Positions 36,573 to 47,333 of a DNA stretch of 64,000 nucleotides are shown here, one piece after another (positions within the stretch are counted from its first letter, which is position 1; the number at the start of each line of letters is the position of its first letter). This DNA is from Nymphaea colorata (taxonomy: Eukaryota > Streptophyta > Magnoliopsida > Nymphaeales > Nymphaeaceae), in assembly GCF_008831285.2 (NCBI RefSeq), contig NC_045141.1, positions 18,286,848-18,350,847 on the forward strand. Reading direction: 5' to 3'. The position numbers and the translations under genes are program-made. The notes below the pieces were generated by a model. The model was not told the DNA's origin, ran no database searches, and saw only the letters and a list, made by a program, of their open reading frames with translations.

Positions 36573-39044
36573 AATACAGGCTGATTATGTTGAAAAAAAG
36601 TGATGTAGGAGGATGCAGTTGGAGATTGTTACTAGAGTCGATGTGAATCGGCCGATTCTAATCGAGCTAGTGGCAACCCGATTTGATTTGAGGACCAATT
36701 CAAGAGTATCTGGGCTCGACTCTAACTTGCTTGGTAAAACTTGACTCTTTAATGAATAATTTGAGTTTAAGTAAAAAAAAAAAAGGAACCTGTTTAATTT
36801 AATGAGTTGCGCTTAAGTTAGGTAGGCTCGACTCGGTTAAACTCGATTAAGCTTGTAGAAAAAGAAACGAACCATGCTCAAGTTAATCAATTAGGGACGA
36901 GCCGAGTTCAAGCCAGGTCAGCTGGAACTGGGTTCGTGACCAGCCGTGTTCACGAGCGATTCAGCTAAATTGGCCATGGGAGTTGGATTTAAGGTTTCAC
37001 CGACCCGAACTTCCCGACTTTGGATGTGCTCAACACGTCATACCTGACACGGGTATTGCGGGTCCCAGGACACAAAAATTCTCGATCCAGATAAACCTTT
37101 TTGTTTTTTGGGTCGGGTCCCACGGATAGTTCGGTCATTGGTTTTGTGGCAAAGTTATGGTCCAGTCCACCACGTAACCGCTATTTCAATTAACATCCAA
37201 AACTTTAGGAAATGACAAAGCATGATTAGTTTTTCTTAGGTGGAACCATAAAAAAAAGTCGCAAATCGGTCTATTTCGATCCAGATTTTATTCGACTCTT
37301 CTGTTCCAGATTCAGCCTGTCGTAAAATGAAACAAAAATTCAAATTCAGGAGACTTTTTTTTTTCATTTTATTAGTATAGGAAAAACATGATATAAATGG
37401 AGAATAAGATCAACATATAATTTTCTAAGCCAAATCCAGATGCGACCGACTGACATTCACATTTAATTCTGCCGCACTTTTACGAAGATTGTAGTCGAAG
37501 TTTGAACAATTTAGGATTCAATTCATAATTGAACTCGATTTGTTTTTTTAAACCAAGTTAGAGTAAATGAATTCTTCATTTGGTGGATAATCGAATATAC
37601 TTGATCCTCTTACATTATTAATGAAAAGTCATACCTATTCCGTAGACTGATAAATGATATTATTATATTAAGATATTTGGCATCGCCAGCCTTGTTCAGC
37701 TAGTAGGGAAGTTGAAGCACTAGAAGGAAAATAATTAATTCTGTTGATTTAAAAATATTATGTATGAGGAATGAGGAGAGTTGATCATTGATCATGTTCA
37801 AAAGTTAAGTTACTTTCATGGTGTCCCCTCTTATGCCCAAAAGTTCCAAATGGGTCTCCACAAATCAAGATTTTGAGGAAATTCACGAGAAAATAACATC
37901 TAGAAAATTTATGGGGTCGTTGGGCATTAGAAACATCAAACAATATACAAGTATTTTATAATTTTGCTCTAAAATTATGATAGATTCATACAGCAATTGT
38001 ACAAATATCTCGTGAAAATTCATGAAATACTCACATATTGTTCTTAATATCAAATGGCCCTAAAAAGAACCTCTTTCTGTTGATGCCTTAACCTTTTATG
38101 GCCATAACATCCAAAAACCTTTTAGAAAATGTAGGTGCCTTTTTAGAATTGAATACAAAAGATAGGGCATTAAATGAAAAAGTTTTTGAGTCAAAAGAGA
38201 ACAAAAAAAATGAGTGGGTCATTAGAAGTTGCATTTTGGAGGCAGCAGCCCATAGTTTTGTCTTTCATGGGGCATTTGTTTCATCCAGAATCCAGTCTCA
38301 AAGTCTTAGGGCTAGTTGGATAGTCAGGGGTGGAACTTGGTTTAATATTAATTAAACTAAATTTTGTCTTCAAATCAAATTTTTGGTAGACCCATATTTT
38401 TTCAAGATAAACTTTGTTTCTGTTAATAAACTTGTTTTTTGTTAGAAAAATAAAGAAAATATGCACTTTTCTGGTTATTTTCATCTTGGCATCCCCAACA
38501 TCAGTAACGCTTCCGGTCGGCTTCCAGTCATATGTGGGCTTGTGTAGGCAGTTGCCAACGCGTATTCATGTAAATTATTTTATATATTTGTTTTGAGCTT
38601 CTCTGTATTTTACTATGTATTTCAAGGGTAAGATATTTTTAAAATGTAGAGTTAGGTCAAATTATAATTAATTTGGTTCTAAGCTAACTCTATTTTTTAG
38701 TATGGAGAATCTCAGCGCACTCTATATTTTCTTCTTCTTTTTTTTTTGTTCATTCTTTCATTCTTTATTAATAAAAATAAGGGGTCTACTCCTCATAACA
38801 TAATCTCAACCCGCTCTCTAGTCAACTTTAGTTCGCAATTAAAAAAAAAAAAAAAATAACTCATAACATCATGAATTTCATGAGAGCATTTAAACTCTGA
38901 ATATTCTTTTAAGTTATTCGATATATAACTAATTTTATTATTTTTTTCATATATTTGAAGTGTAAGAATCTGCAACCGACTTTTGTAATTGAAACAGTTA
39001 CAAACAGTTTTATGAATCTTCCGTAAGCTTTCCGACATTTTGCG

Positions 39045-39124
39045 GCTCAAGGGAGTAGCATTCATGAGAATCGAGGCAGGAACATGCTGTCTACGTGTTC
39101 CCGGCTCTAACCAGCTGTGCCATG
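39045..39124 (-). mobile_element. tRNA-derived SINE-like copy (head part)
   Basis: On the minus strand TGGCACAGCTGG matches the pol III A box exactly. About 40 bases later CCTCGATTCTC resembles a B box. It then reads atgctactccc, a segment shared with the copy near 39.9 kb. The body downstream differs and no target duplication was found. Confidence 0.5.
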
Positions 39125-39839
39125 CTCCTTGAACTAAGCATAAATTTGTTTAAAAAGTGCAATATTGAAGATGAATTTGTCAAACACAATAAGGTGGAAA
39201 TGAAGTTTTAAAAAACTTTAAAAACCAGTACACGCAACACAAAAGGTGAGCAGATTCTTGTATTGGAGTGGCACGAGAAACTCCACCTTTCTTTCTAACT
39301 CTGTGGAAGAGAAAAGCAAGGCTTTGTTGCATCATTTAATTCAGGTGAAGTAACGTGAGGAATGACTCCTCAATGCCAACTTGGCAAGGAAAAGTTTTCC
39401 TTTACTTGGGAAATCCTGAGACAAGATGAAGAAAAGACTGGACAATAAGATCAATGGTGATCAGTGCCTTGCATTTTAGAAACTTTTTTTTTTTTTTTTG
39501 GTTTTCCTTAACTTAATGCCCCGCAACAAACACAAAATCGATTTATAATTGTGCTTAGTACGACTTTCTGAAGTTGGTGCAGTAGCAGCAGAGGCTATTA
39601 ATGCTTCATAGGCAGTTCAAATAAAAAAAAAAATTGATACTTCCTAAAACTTCAAAAGTGCAATCAATGTAGTTTCACCATTGTTCCCAAATAAGTTTTT
39701 CTTGTTTGAAAAAAGAAAAGGTCATTTTAGTTCATGGTTTTTATTCCATCTTTAGTTCATGGTTTTTATTCTACCCAACTCATTGCTTCAAAAAGAAGCC
39801 TCAAGTCCCCTTTATTTCTCTTACCATTGGGGTCATGTG

Positions 39840-39998
39840 GTGTGTCGGGACTTAGGTGGGGTACAGTACACTCGTCAACTTAGAGTGTCGCAATCCTACC
39901 GTTTATAGTGTAGGGGAGTAGCACTCATAGGAATCAAACTGACGACGTGTCTTCTACATAACTGTCTGCTCGGCTAGCTATATTGTAGCCGTTAGGAT
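39840..39998 (-). mobile_element. tRNA-derived SINE-like copy, longer
   Basis: On the minus strand an eroded A box (TAGCTAGCCGAG) is followed by AGTTTGATTCC, a good B box, then gagtgctactcccctac and a body ending near gtcccgacacacc. It shares the head organisation with the copy at 39.05 kb. It is not a functional tRNA: no cloverleaf can be drawn. Confidence 0.5.
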
Positions 39999-41195
39999 AT
40001 TTATAAGTTTTTATTTAGATGTTGATCACGGAGTTTTTTTTTTTTTTTCAATGCAGTTTCATTTATGCAGTTTGGCCATGAAAAATAAAAAGAAAAATTA
40101 GTATTGGGCTGCATCATGCTAACCGAGTGGATTTCTTGGGTGGATGACCAAGCGCTTATCTTCTTAGGGCTGTAAATGGGTATGATGATTTTAGACATGC
40201 ATTCTAAGAAATTTGAAAACAGTGCTCAAGTTTGTTGAAGCGTTTAATGCACTTTAGATTGAAACCTGTTCACGTAACCGCTTTTTTTGTGTTTAACGTG
40301 CACACTTAAATAAAAGAAATTTAAACTTAATCGTGTTTTTACTCTCCATAAAAACCTTGAGCATACTTTTTATTGAAGATTGATTTGATGGAGTTTGAAT
40401 CATCAGAATGAGATGTGAATATAACTAGAGTTATTTAACTATTCATTAATTTGGATTATGTCACTTTCATATCGTTTTTTCTAAGATAGGCTTGGATAAG
40501 ATATAAATTCAATTCAATTATAATACATGCAAAGACTTATTGAGCCCTTAAGTAGGCACTCTAAGAAAACTTGTGTTAGTACGATATGCTTACTTTTTCC
40601 TTTACTATGTGCTTCATTCCAAAACTTGAAGCAAATTATGGAACATTTGTTTAAATGTTCATGAATCTGTCTCGTTTTTTTAAGATAGGTTAATGAGACA
40701 GTAACAATGTATTATCGCTGCCAAACAGCGTCTACATCTTTTTATAGAACTTACATATAATGCCTTAGTTAAATAAAAATGTCAATGATGAAAATATGGC
40801 TTTGTTGGTTGTACCAAGTTGCATCTTTCGTGCGTTCATGATTCACTTCGCTGCAAACTTTCACGGCAAATAACCTGTGTCGGTGGATCTTGTCAACTTA
40901 GATTAATAACTTAGATTAAGACATAGTTAATACCAAATGTTAAGGGTAAAACAATAGCATAAAAGTAAATTGCATTGAAAATTATTACATTAAAATAGGC
41001 AATCAGATTTCAGAGAAAAGGCTTCCTGAGTAACCGTTGATTCATAGAAGATAATGATCCTCATAAAATAATTATAAAATAAGGAGGAAGAGGTTCAACG
41101 AGAGGGAAAACAGGGATGGCTGGCCAGCCACGGCTTTCAGGAAGTGGGAGCTGGGAGACAGAAAACGCCATCTGTTGTTTTCCCATTCTGAGAAG

Positions 41196-41203
41196 TATAT
41201 AAA
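41196..41203 (+). promoter_or_regulatory. TATA box of the TANGO2-like gene
   Basis: TATATAAA lies 58 bp upstream of the ATG at 41261 with a purine-rich context (aaaggggagg) after it. It predicts a leader of about 30 bases. Confidence 0.7.
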
Positions 41204-41260
41204 GGGGAGGAATGTAGACCATCTTCGAATGTGGAGCGAACGGAATAATCAGAGTAAAGT

Positions 41261-44129
41261 ATGTGTATAGCCGTCTGGTTGTGGCAATCTCACCCCCTCT
41301 ACCCTTTCATCCTCCTCCTCAACAGAGACGAATACCACAACAGGTCAACTTCCTCTATTTTCGATTTTACATTCTTCCTCGGTTATGTTTCTGTCGGTCT
41401 TTGGTCTTTGTTTTTATGGTGATATAATGTGAGCGGAATTTCTGAACTAAAGAGAGGTAAGATTATTCTTGCACCATGATTGTCTGCTCGAGGGTGCTGG
41501 TGGTGCTTTCTGTGGATTTGGTTATGTGGAGTATGATGGGAAGAAGAGGTCTGATTTTGCAGTTTTGAAATGGTTGCAGGTCATCGAAGCCAGCGGCATG
41601 GTGGGAAGAGGAGCCGCAGATACTGGGTGGTCGAGATTGTCGCGCGGGAGGGACTTGGTTAGCTTGTTCTAGAGATGGTAGGGTGGCCTTCCTCACCAAT
41701 TTCCTGGAGCCCCAAGTTCTTCCTGATGCCAAGACCAGAGGAGACTTGCCGGTTCGGTTTCTGCAGGTTTTGCCTCTTTTCTTCTTTGTATTTTCATTGA
41801 CGCCCTCTTTTAGCTAGAGTATGAGATACATGTCCCCATTTAGCTCCATTTGAAGATATTTACTCTAATGCAAGTAATGAGTCAAAATTCCGTTTGTGTT
41901 GAACTCTGTCTGTAGAATGCGTAGACACGCGTTTGCTTGATTGGTATTTGAAAGTTTGATCACACTGAAGTTTTCTTTCCATTATAAGTTCCAGCCATGT
42001 TTCTTTTTTTTGTTCTTTCTCCATCTTCTAAACCCATGGTTTCTTTTGCATTCTTTGTTTGCCTTACACCAAACGAATTTTTGGTTCTTCCTTGGTTCTT
42101 CTCTTGCATTCTTTATTTGCCTGGTTTCATTCTTTGTTCGATTTATTGCTTCCAATTGAGTTCTGTGTTTACTTTGTCGGTTATTGTCACATTTCGTGTT
42201 TATGTAATCTCCTGACGTGAACTTACTTTCTTGCCTGATATGATGACTCCTCTTTGTCACAGTGTGGCAATATTGTTTATTAACCTTCTTGTTCACTGAA
42301 TAATTTTTCTTAGCCTTCAATAACTGTTCCATTTGTTGGGTCGGGGACAGACATTTAAATTGTTTTCGTGCGGAGGTTGTTTGCACTTTGCTATGCCTTA
42401 TGCAATTGTACATGCTTGCTCTCTGCCTAGCCACTGTTATTCATTTTCGTGAATTTTATGTTGGCTGCTGCATGTAAAGTCTGAATTGTCTCTTTGATCG
42501 AGTATGAAAAATGTTACCCTCAGGATTCTTACTGGGAGACTGGTACATTTTTTTATTTCATTTCTCTTTCTCCGTCCTCAATTTTGCAGTTTAATTTTCT
42601 TGTTGCTTGTACCGTATTACATTTCTTGCTGAATACATGTGACTTAGAAATGGAAGTTTTTTATTTTCTTACAACTGCAGAGTGCAAAAAGTCCTTTGGA
42701 GTTTGCACTAGAGGTGAAGAGAGAAGGTTGTCAATATAATGGTTTCAACCTTATCTTGGCAGACCTGTGCACGAAGAAAATGGCATATGTCACAAATAGG
42801 TATAAGGGAGAAGCTCTTCATGCACAAGAGGTTCTTCCTGGTTGTCATGTCCTCACAAATGCAAATTTGGACAGCCCTTGGCATAAGGTATGTGACTGCT
42901 CCAAAGAATCAAATTTTATATACAAAGATATTCTAGATCTGGTAATATTTTCTTGTTTGCTGCTGACAGTTCACCAAGTTAGCGGAGTTTTTTCATTTTC
43001 TTCTTTTTGCGCTTTTCTGATGTATAGGAGTTTCTGCTCCTGACTTCATCTTCTGAACAAGAGTATCAGAGTTCAGTCATCAATCGCAAGTTTTCAATAC
43101 ATATATACATCTCTTTATCATTAACAGGAAATGTCTGCCCAGCTCTGGACCCATGTATATGTTTTTGTTTTTCCCTTTGTTCAATCTCCATTTCTTGTGA
43201 AACATAGTGAACATCTCCAGGATCTTCATTATTATTAACCTAAACTTTTTTTTTATTGAGAAATGAGTTGTGGCTTTCTTAGATAACTTATTCTTTCCAA
43301 TGAAAGTTAACCACTTTTGCTGAAGGCAGTGTGTACTCCGAGCTCTAGATTATCTCTTCCTGGTGCTGGGTTATTTTATCAGGATTTTATGTGAAAGTGA
43401 TGTAGTTTGCAAATGGTTATTGGATCTGTATTGTTAACCGTAGGGACAATCCATATTCACCAGACGTCGGTGTTCTTTGGCCTATCATATGACAGCTTGT
43501 ATGTTTGTAGCCACATGCTTTCATAGACTTATGCTGAAAAATAAATGTTTGATTTTGTGTAAGTTAACAGAAATCAAGAATCTATAAACCGATTAATTCA
43601 TTGCACATTATAGATATTTAAAAGTGATATGAAACAACCATTGACTCCTTGTATACTTGTGGTAATATTTACGCTTGTCTTTGCAGGCTGAACGCTTGGG
43701 CAGAAATTTCAAAGATCTCATTCAACAGTATGGCGGCAAAGAAATCCATGAGAAAAACATGGTTGAAAAGTTGATGAATGACACCGTAAAAGCTGAAAGA
43801 AACATGCTACCAGGAACTGGTCATGATCCAGAGTGGGAATTTAATTTAAGTTCTATCTTCGTTGAAACTGATACCAAGATGGTAAGAAGATTTTGGGCTA
43901 CTGAAAAATCCAGTTCTCCCCAATTCTTTTTTTTCTTCTTGCTACTATCTGCAACATAGTTTTCCTTTCCTTACTGATTTATTTCGTTCTGCAGGGACGC
44001 TATGGCACCAGAAGTATGGTCGGCCTGTCTGCTAAAACTACTGGAGAGGTAACCTTCTACGAAAGATACATTGACCAGGAAAGTTGGAAAGAGCAGACCA
44101 TAGTCTATCAGATAGGGAACCAACAGTAG
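41261..44129 (+). CDS. TANGO2 homolog (DUF833 / NRDE family)
   Basis: Five exons, 41261-41343, 41580-41766, 42681-42887, 43687-43881 and 43995-44129, join in phase to 268 aa (human TANGO2 has 276). The protein begins with Met-Cys-Ile-Ala and carries the family NRDE motif in LLLNRDEYHNR (about residues 20-28). GGRDCRAGGTWLACSRDGRVA, written here as GGRD...GGTWLA...DGRVAFLTNF, is the conserved second block. CHVLTNANLDSPWHK, EWEFNLSSIFVETDTKMG and YGTRS close the domain. Animal TANGO2 was named for secretory-pathway organisation and later linked to heme and lipid or acyl-CoA handling. The plant role is not settled. A TATA box sits 58 bp before the ATG. A hAT-type MITE begins 157 bp after the stop. 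Confidence 0.93.
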
Positions 44130-44285
44130 ATGGAAATGGGGAGCTACTTAGTTGTAGATGGCCAAATATCATCAAATAAAAAAGGTTATGAGACAGCGCG
44201 TCGAGGACCTACAGCCAGTGGCGAAAATGTTAATGTGACAACAGTGAGTGCGTGGTTCATCAAAATGTTACTAAAATTCCTAAGG

Positions 44286-44451
44286 ACAGTGGTGGAGCCA
44301 CATATGTGTAACTGTAGTTACCCACCCCAGGCCCCTCAATGTTTCTTTATTGTCACATTAACATGTTCAAATATATATATATATGTGTGTGTCAATCTGT
44401 GAATGTGAATGAGTGCCCTTTCAGAAAACTTTTCTCGCTCCGCCACTACTG
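44286..44451. mobile_element. hAT-type MITE-like element, 166 bp
   Basis: The left end CAGTGGTGGAGCCA and the inverted right end (CAGTAGTGGCGGAGCGA on the minus strand) resemble each other and the CAGTGGCGGAGC ends common in plant hAT elements. The interior includes a TA/TG microsatellite (44372-44392) and no coding. No clear 8-bp target duplication was found, so this call is weaker than the one at 36384. Confidence 0.6.
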
Positions 44452-45390
44452 TTTTGATTGATGTCTTGAATTTGTGTATTAAACGATAGATGCTAATTGA
44501 GTGAAAGGAGACGCTGGATAATTCCATAAGCAAAGCATGGCCACCAATCAGATCGGCCATCTTCTTACCATAGTTGGAATTTTAAACGCTGCAAGCTAAT
44601 AAATTTGCATGAGTTTTCCTGTTTTACTGAACAACGGAAACGGAAGATTTTTTTTCCTGGTTAATAATGGCAACCAAGGTGCTCATTGCTCTTGTAAGCT
44701 GATTATAAGCTTCTTTCCGAGGTACCAAGAAGCTATCCTTAAGGGGGCTAAACAGTCCTGCGACCACTGAATAAAATGAAAATAAAAAATTAACAGGGTC
44801 AGCCTTAATTTTTTCAAAAGTTTAATAGGAGGAGCTGGAAAATTCTAAATTTACAAAACCTGAGGCCCCCCAGCACCCTTGCCGGACAGAACATCATACG
44901 GATGTTGAATGGCCTGATCCACAATAGCTCAATGTTGGGACGTTTATTGGCTTATCCACCGGTAAAAACGTCTGAAGTCCTAGCACAGACCCAGTTCCAG
45001 CTTTTCAGAATGATACATCCCTCATGGGCCCTGAACTTGTGACGTCTACATGTTGAGAAAAAAATGTTCCCTTCATGAGCTCTGGTCTCGTGACATCTGA
45101 TCAACATGGTGAGATACATAAGCGGCCCTTAACTGATGAGAAGAGCCCTCGCCATGAAAGACCACTCATTCCTTCAGGCTTATGGTAGAAGACACTTGAG
45201 TCGAAAGTTTGTAACTATGAAATTTTGCATATGCATAAACTTGTAGGTAAGACTTCTATTGCATCTCAATAACAAACGAAATAAGAGCAATGTCACATAG
45301 CCTTGACCATATTTCTTAGTGAAGGGTTCAAGTCAGTGGCCATCGGACACCTTCATCTTCTTGGATCACCATCACCTTCTGGAACTTGAG

Positions 45391-45430
45391 GCCTGGGTCC
45401 TTCAAGCCTGGGTCCTACAAGCCTGGGCCG
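45391..45430. repeat. 15-bp tandem repeat, about 2.6 units
   Basis: Unit gcctgggtccttcaa at 45391 recurs at 45406 and, in part, at 45421. Confidence 0.8.
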
Positions 45431-46607
45431 CACCCAGCATCCAAGGATCCCAGAAGCAATTTTCCATTAGCCATTGCGACAGTAAATACCCTATCAACCA
45501 GCTTTTAAGGACTGTATTGTACTGATCAAGGTCGTGGTGCACTAGCAGCGTGTTGCCAGTTCGATTCCTGTAAGCACTATCCACATGTGCCTTGTAAAGA
45601 TGTAGTGCACTACAGAGATGAAGGTACACCAACTCCTTCCCAAGCATTGATGTAGCCTTGCACTCCCTCGCCATAAGCATAATGACAGTGATTGCATTGA
45701 GGCTCGTAATCTACCCAATGCTTGCGCTAACAAGTCTCTCAGATTCGTTCTGGTTTGACCATGCATCGCACACACAGCACAGCTGCACAACCTTTCCAAC
45801 CTTGGCCTCGCTTGCGATGGTGGTGGTACACCCATATTCTGGCCAAGTATTGCCCTGCATTTTTATGAATGCATGCATATGAATGACAACCCATGCGCTA
45901 GGAAGTTGACTTAAAAGAATGATGGCTAGAAAGTGAGTGAATTGAAATGACCCATTATCATGTCTGGCTGGGGCCAACAGTAATCTAGCCTAGAGACGTC
46001 AAGGGCAGTAGTCTAGGTGGATATCGGCTCAAGGTTGATGTTATTTTTTCCACTTGGGTTTGACATGCCATACATGCATTTCTCTTATCAATAGGGTAAA
46101 AACTTGGAGGCAGGCCCCTTGAACCCCAGATAAACGTTAACCAAACTGACATGGAGTTATTTAGCTGACAAGGTTGACATAAAACGTAGACCACATCTAC
46201 TAAATAGGAAACACACCCAGCTCTCACCTTGTGGAAGACATTGACATATAAAATCTAAAATGTTCCTTTATGCATAGCTGTGTACCAGCGATATTGGTTC
46301 TCAGAAAAGCCCCAGACCGTCACACCCCAAAGCAGGTGCCTCTGCACGCACACGAGTGCATGATTCTGCACATGCAGGCGCAGGGGCTAACTCGGCTAGG
46401 ATCCAAGAGGTTTAAAGGTTATCATAACAGAGATCTTGAAAAGTTCACAGCTGATAAGCCACAACATATAACAAGAAAAAGAAACCTGCCTATCCCAAAA
46501 AAAAAAAAAAACTACTGCTTTTAACAGATCTATGAATACTGGAAGGTCAACCTAATCATTCAGTACCCATGATGAGGTATGACATACAAAACCAATCCAT
46601 CCAGGCA

Positions 46608-47333
46608 TCAGCTCCTTGATCTGGAAGCAGCGCGACTAAGTTCTTCTGGCGTAGATGGGAACAGCTCCACATATCTCGAGCCTATCATCATCTTGTCTTT
46701 GCACATGGCTTTCTTTGAATCTGAAGCAGATGCAAACTCCACAAACGCTTCACCTGTCGCTTTACCATCATACCTACTGGCTATATGTATGTTGGCCTCA
46801 GTAAGCTCAAAGTCCTTGAAGAAATCTATTATTTCTGACTTTGTGACCGAGTAAGGCAAGCCCCGTAGCTTTAGAATCTCAGTATGCTCCATATGTTCTT
46901 TGTCAATTGATCTTCTTGAGTAACGTGGAGGGCTCCGGTAGTCATTAATGCCATCAGAGTTCACCTCATCAGCTATTGCGTTGTAATAATCTTGCTTACT
47001 ACACCTGAAAACTTCAATGTATCTGCGACCCATATTTTGTCGATCTCTCTGTAAAGCAAATTCTGCCTGCATTGCACCAGCAAATACAACAAACGCCTCT
47101 CCAGAAAATCGCCCATTTTTATTGACTAGAAGAACGTCAACAACATCCAGACCAGCAAAGAACTTGAACACATCTATGTCACTGCAATCAAATGGAAGAC
47201 CTCTAAGCCGAACCACAGGAAAAGGCTGCATGTAGTAGCCACCACCCATTCCATAATAAGGATTGGCATCCATTAGCCTTGGTCGCTTTGAACCGACCTC
47301 GTAGCCATTTGAAAAACCCCCAGCTCCAAACAT
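46608..47333 (-). CDS. hnRNP H/F-like protein with two quasi-RRMs
   Basis: One coding exon encodes 241 aa, similar to Arabidopsis At5g66010. RRM1 (about residues 39-115) reads VVRLRGLPFDCSDIDVFKFF...GEAFVVF. RRM2 (about 151-230) reads EILKLRGLPYSVTKSEIIDFF...GEAFVEF. The LRGLP-type RNP2 and GEAFVxF RNP1 are the hallmark of the hnRNP H/F/GRSF1 group, whose members bind G-rich RNA and act in splicing and processing. A Gly/Tyr-rich head (residues 1-38) and an Arg/Ser tail flank the domains. Just upstream of the ATG the minus strand reads gaagtcag/tagaaggtc, a likely acceptor, so the leader is probably split. A candidate leader exon is given separately. Confidence 0.92.
   Translation of the reverse strand: MFGAGGFSNGYEVGSKRPRLMDANPYYGMGGGYYMQPFPVVRLRGLPFDCSDIDVFKFFAGLDVVDVLLVNKNGRFSGEAFVVFAGAMQAEFALQRDRQNMGRRYIEVFRCSKQDYYNAIADEVNSDGINDYRSPPRYSRRSIDKEHMEHTEILKLRGLPYSVTKSEIIDFFKDFELTEANIHIASRYDGKATGEAFVEFASASDSKKAMCKDKMMIGSRYVELFPSTPEELSRAASRSRS

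Larger units (their letters stand above)
33563..41195. other. 7.6-kb gene-poor region with short transposons
   Basis: The first 200 bases carry the bromodomain-gene leader and promoter. The rest is AT-rich and unrecognised apart from the hAT-type MITE at 36384-36572 and two SINE-like copies near 39.05 and 39.85-40.0 kb. At 36640-37160 words such as ctcgactcg, gagccgagttcaa and gggtcgggtccc recall repeat-derived DNA common in plants, but no terminal repeats or protein remnants were found. Several A/T homopolymer runs occur (38837, 39484, 40034). Short open frames (35364-35747, 38098-38355) match nothing known. Confidence 0.4.
44130..46607. other. convergent intergenic region between TANGO2-like and hnRNP-like genes
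   Basis: Contains the MITE at 44286-44451, a weak direct duplication at about 45014-45057 and 45063-45113 (cctcatg.gc.ctg.actcgtgac pattern), a 15-base triplet repeat at 45391-45430 and a perfect pol III B-box word AGTTCGATTCC near 45559. No gene was recognised. The last part is presumably hnRNP-like 3' UTR. Confidence 0.4.

Noticed and set aside
36640-37160. Possible LTR or retroelement edge with gagccgag/gggtcggg words
   Set aside because: No paired repeats, priming site or protein remnants were seen; left as unassigned repeat-like DNA.
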